Under the pieces are notes generated by a model, which saw only the letters and a list, made by a program, of their open reading frames with translations, was not told where the DNA came from and made no database searches. The position numbers and the translations under genes were made by a program. A DNA stretch of 6,804 bases from Clostridia bacterium (lineage in GTDB: Bacteria > Bacillota > Clostridia > Christensenellales > UBA1242): assembly GCA_900766395.1 (NCBI GenBank), contig CAAFWB010000138.1:1-6804 (forward strand), read 5' to 3'. Of the stretch, positions 5,176 through 6,804 are shown in pieces; within the stretch, counting starts at the first letter, position 1, and every line of letters starts with the position of its first letter.

Positions 5176-6315
5176 ATGCTTTATCACATTGTGACATTTG
5201 GATGCCAGATGAATGTGCACGAATCAGAAAAACTCGCTGGCGTTCTTGAAAAACTTGGATATTCCAACACCGATGACCCAAATGTCGCCGATGTTATTGT
5301 TTTTAATACCTGTGCAATCAGAGAAGGAGCGGAGGATCGTGCTTTTGGCAATATTGGGAATCTTAAACAACGTAAGAAAGAAAACCCAAATCTTTTGATT
5401 TGCGTTTGCGGATGCATGACACAACAAAAAGAAGTTGAAGACAGAATTTTTGATGTCTTTAAGTTTGTTGATATTGTTTTTGGCACACACGATATTGATA
5501 AATTTGAAAACTTTATCAAAACCAAACTTCAAAACAAAAAAAGAATAAAAAGTCACATTGAAGAAAGCGAAATTTGGGAAGATTACCCAATCGCCAGAAC
5601 AAGTGGGAAAAACGCTTGGGTCAACATCATGTATGGGTGCAACAACTTTTGTTCCTACTGCATTGTGCCTTATGTTCGAGGGCGCGAAAAGAGTCGTGAC
5701 AAAGAAGAAATTTTGAAAGAAGTTAAAGGTCTTGTTGAAAGCAAAAAATATGACACAATCACGCTTCTTGGACAAAATGTCAACTCATATGGAAACGACA
5801 AAAACGATGGCTATCATTTTGCAGACCTTCTTTTGGATATCTGCAAAATTCCAGGTGATTTTCATGTTGGATTCATGACATCTCACCCAAAAGACATTGA
5901 CGAGAGAGTGATTGATGTTCTTGCCACCGAAGACAAAATGCTCAAAGAACTTCATCTGCCAGTGCAGTCTGGAAACGACAGAATTTTGAAACTCATGAAC
6001 AGAAACTACACAACACAAAAATATCTTGGGATAGTTAAAAATTTGCGTGCAAAAATTCCAAACATTAGACTCTCAACAGATATTATTGTTGGATTCCCAA
6101 GTGAAACTGAAGAAGAGTTTATGGACACTGTTAGGCTTATTGAAGAAGTGAAATATGACCAAATATTTGCATTCATGTATTCTCCAAGACCTCACACGCG
6201 TGCAGCAGAAATGCCTGACCAAATTCCAGCAGAAGAGAAAAACAGAAGAGTTAACTACTTGTTAAATTTACAAAAGACCATTCAAAAAGGAAAAGGAACA
6301 AATGATATTCGATAA
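5176..6315 (+). CDS. miaB: tRNA-2-methylthio-N6-dimethylallyladenosine synthase MiaB, lacking the TRAM domain
   Basis: Radical-SAM methylthiotransferase that adds the 2-methylthio group to i6A37 in tRNAs reading UNN codons, improving decoding accuracy. The N-terminal UPF0004 domain has its auxiliary-cluster cysteines C10 (TFGCQMN), C46 (FNTCAIRE) and C80 (CGCM). The radical-SAM triad is C155-x3-C159-x2-C162 (YGCNNFCSYC). MiaB-like motifs include LLGQNVNSYG (197-206), HLPVQSGND (260-268) and FAFMYSPRPHTRAA (331-344). The protein stops at residue 379, shortly after EEKNRR...LQKTIQK, where family members of about 430-500 residues continue into the RNA-binding TRAM domain. Its last codons run through the mutS ribosome binding site and start, a 14-base overlap. 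The context (miaB beside mutS) supports MiaB over the paralogues MtaB or RimO. Both iron-sulfur sites look intact, so the core chemistry may survive; tRNA binding could be altered. Confidence 0.93.
   Translation: MLYHIVTFGCQMNVHESEKLAGVLEKLGYSNTDDPNVADVIVFNTCAIREGAEDRAFGNIGNLKQRKKENPNLLICVCGCMTQQKEVEDRIFDVFKFVDIVFGTHDIDKFENFIKTKLQNKKRIKSHIEESEIWEDYPIARTSGKNAWVNIMYGCNNFCSYCIVPYVRGREKSRDKEEILKEVKGLVESKKYDTITLLGQNVNSYGNDKNDGYHFADLLLDICKIPGDFHVGFMTSHPKDIDERVIDVLATEDKMLKELHLPVQSGNDRILKLMNRNYTTQKYLGIVKNLRAKIPNIRLSTDIIVGFPSETEEEFMDTVRLIEEVKYDQIFAFMYSPRPHTRAAEMPDQIPAEEKNRRVNYLLNLQKTIQKGKGTNDIR
6293..6297 (+). promoter_or_regulatory. Ribosome binding site of mutS inside the miaB end
   Basis: AAGGA ends four bases before the ATG at 6302, within an AAAAAGGAAAAGG stretch that encodes the MiaB tail (QKGKG). 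It supports the mutS start that overlaps miaB by 14 bases and implies coupled translation. Confidence 0.7.
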
Positions 6316-6804
6316 AGAAAAAGTCACTCCAATGATGCGACAATATATTGATACAAAAGAAAAATACAATGATTGTATTTTGTTTTATCGTCTTGGCGAC
6401 TTTTACGAAATGTTTTTTGATGATGCAGAAGTCGCATCAAAAGTGCTTGATTTGACCTTGACAAAAAAAGCTTGCGGAAAAGACCTTTTTGCTCCAATGT
6501 GTGGAGTGCCATATCATGCTGCCGACATTTATATTGCAAAACTATTGCAAGAAGGTTTCAAAGTCGGCATATGCGAACAAATGACAGAACCAAAAGCGGG
6601 GGAAATTGTCAAGCGTGATGTCATCAGAATTGTGACACCAGGAACAGTTTATGAAGACGATATTCTGGATGCAAAAAAGAGCAACTACATTGCTTCAATC
6701 TATAAACACGAAAACAATATTGGCGTTGCTTATGCTGATGTTTCAACTGGTGACTTATATGCCATTGAAATGAATGGAGAAAACAGTTCAACTGAACTCA
6801 ATGA
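6302..6804 (+). CDS. mutS: DNA mismatch repair protein MutS (3' partial)
   Basis: Recognises base mismatches and small loops in DNA and, with MutL, starts strand-directed repair. The window holds the first 167 codons: the N-terminal mismatch-recognition domain and the beginning of the connector domain. The start MIFDKEKVTPMMRQY fits the family's 'TPMMxQY' opening. The mismatch-reading Phe-x-Glu motif is present as F34-Y35-E36 in RLGDFYEMFFDDA, followed by MCGVPYHAAD, ICEQMTEP and RIVTPGT, all MutS1 signatures. The frame stays open to the window end. ATG 6302 is chosen because of the AAGGA site and because it gives the expected short leader before TPMM. It overlaps the miaB stop and shares the promoter at 5126-5154. 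These residues exclude the MutS2 family, which lacks this domain. Confidence 0.97.
   Translation, partial: MIFDKEKVTPMMRQYIDTKEKYNDCILFYRLGDFYEMFFDDAEVASKVLDLTLTKKACGKDLFAPMCGVPYHAADIYIAKLLQEGFKVGICEQMTEPKAGEIVKRDVIRIVTPGTVYEDDILDAKKSNYIASIYKHENNIGVAYADVSTGDLYAIEMNGENSSTELN

Noticed and set aside
5224..5775. A 183-codon open frame on the minus strand opposite miaB
   Set aside because: Phe/Asn/Lys-rich product with no domain, entirely opposite intact miaB motifs; a shadow of that gene's codon use.
1..6804. Non-standard genetic code
   Set aside because: No gene uses TGA as a stop (TAG or TAA only), which raised the question, but Trp residues are encoded by TGG and no conserved gene needs an in-frame TGA to be read through.

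Overview
This is a 6.8 kb, AT-rich stretch of housekeeping chromosome, most likely from an uncultured Bacillota (Firmicutes) bacterium. Three things point there: the gene order pgsA-cinA-recA followed by miaB-mutS, which is the Bacillota neighbourhood; strong GAGGTGA-type ribosome binding sites; and sigma-A-like promoters. Trp is encoded by TGG, and the genes end in TAG or TAA, so the standard bacterial code fits. Genus or family cannot be set from the sequence alone.

Layout. Bases 1-1778 hold the end of pgsA (phosphatidylglycerophosphate synthase, cut by the window start) and a full-length but strongly diverged cinA. The cinA GTG start shares one base with the pgsA stop. recA follows at 1806-2819, with a possible own promoter in the tail of cinA. 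A large class A penicillin-binding protein gene lies on the minus strand (2816-5083) and converges on recA; the two stop codons overlap in one CTAG. An AT-rich divergent promoter region (about 5084-5175) separates it from miaB (tRNA methylthiotransferase, lacking its TRAM domain), which overlaps the start of mutS (mismatch repair, cut by the window end). The window is almost entirely coding, and there is no gene-free stretch of 300 bases.

How the genes relate. recA and mutS serve DNA recombination and mismatch repair. miaB modifies A37 of tRNAs that read UNN codons. pgsA makes anionic phospholipid, and the PBP builds peptidoglycan. No new multi-gene system, mobile element, CRISPR array or RNA gene is visible. 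The points of interest are finer: a CinA whose catalytic loops have eroded while its fold markers remain; a MiaB cut off exactly at the mutS ribosome binding site; and a recA terminator hairpin that appears to be encoded inside the coding sequence of the convergent PBP gene.
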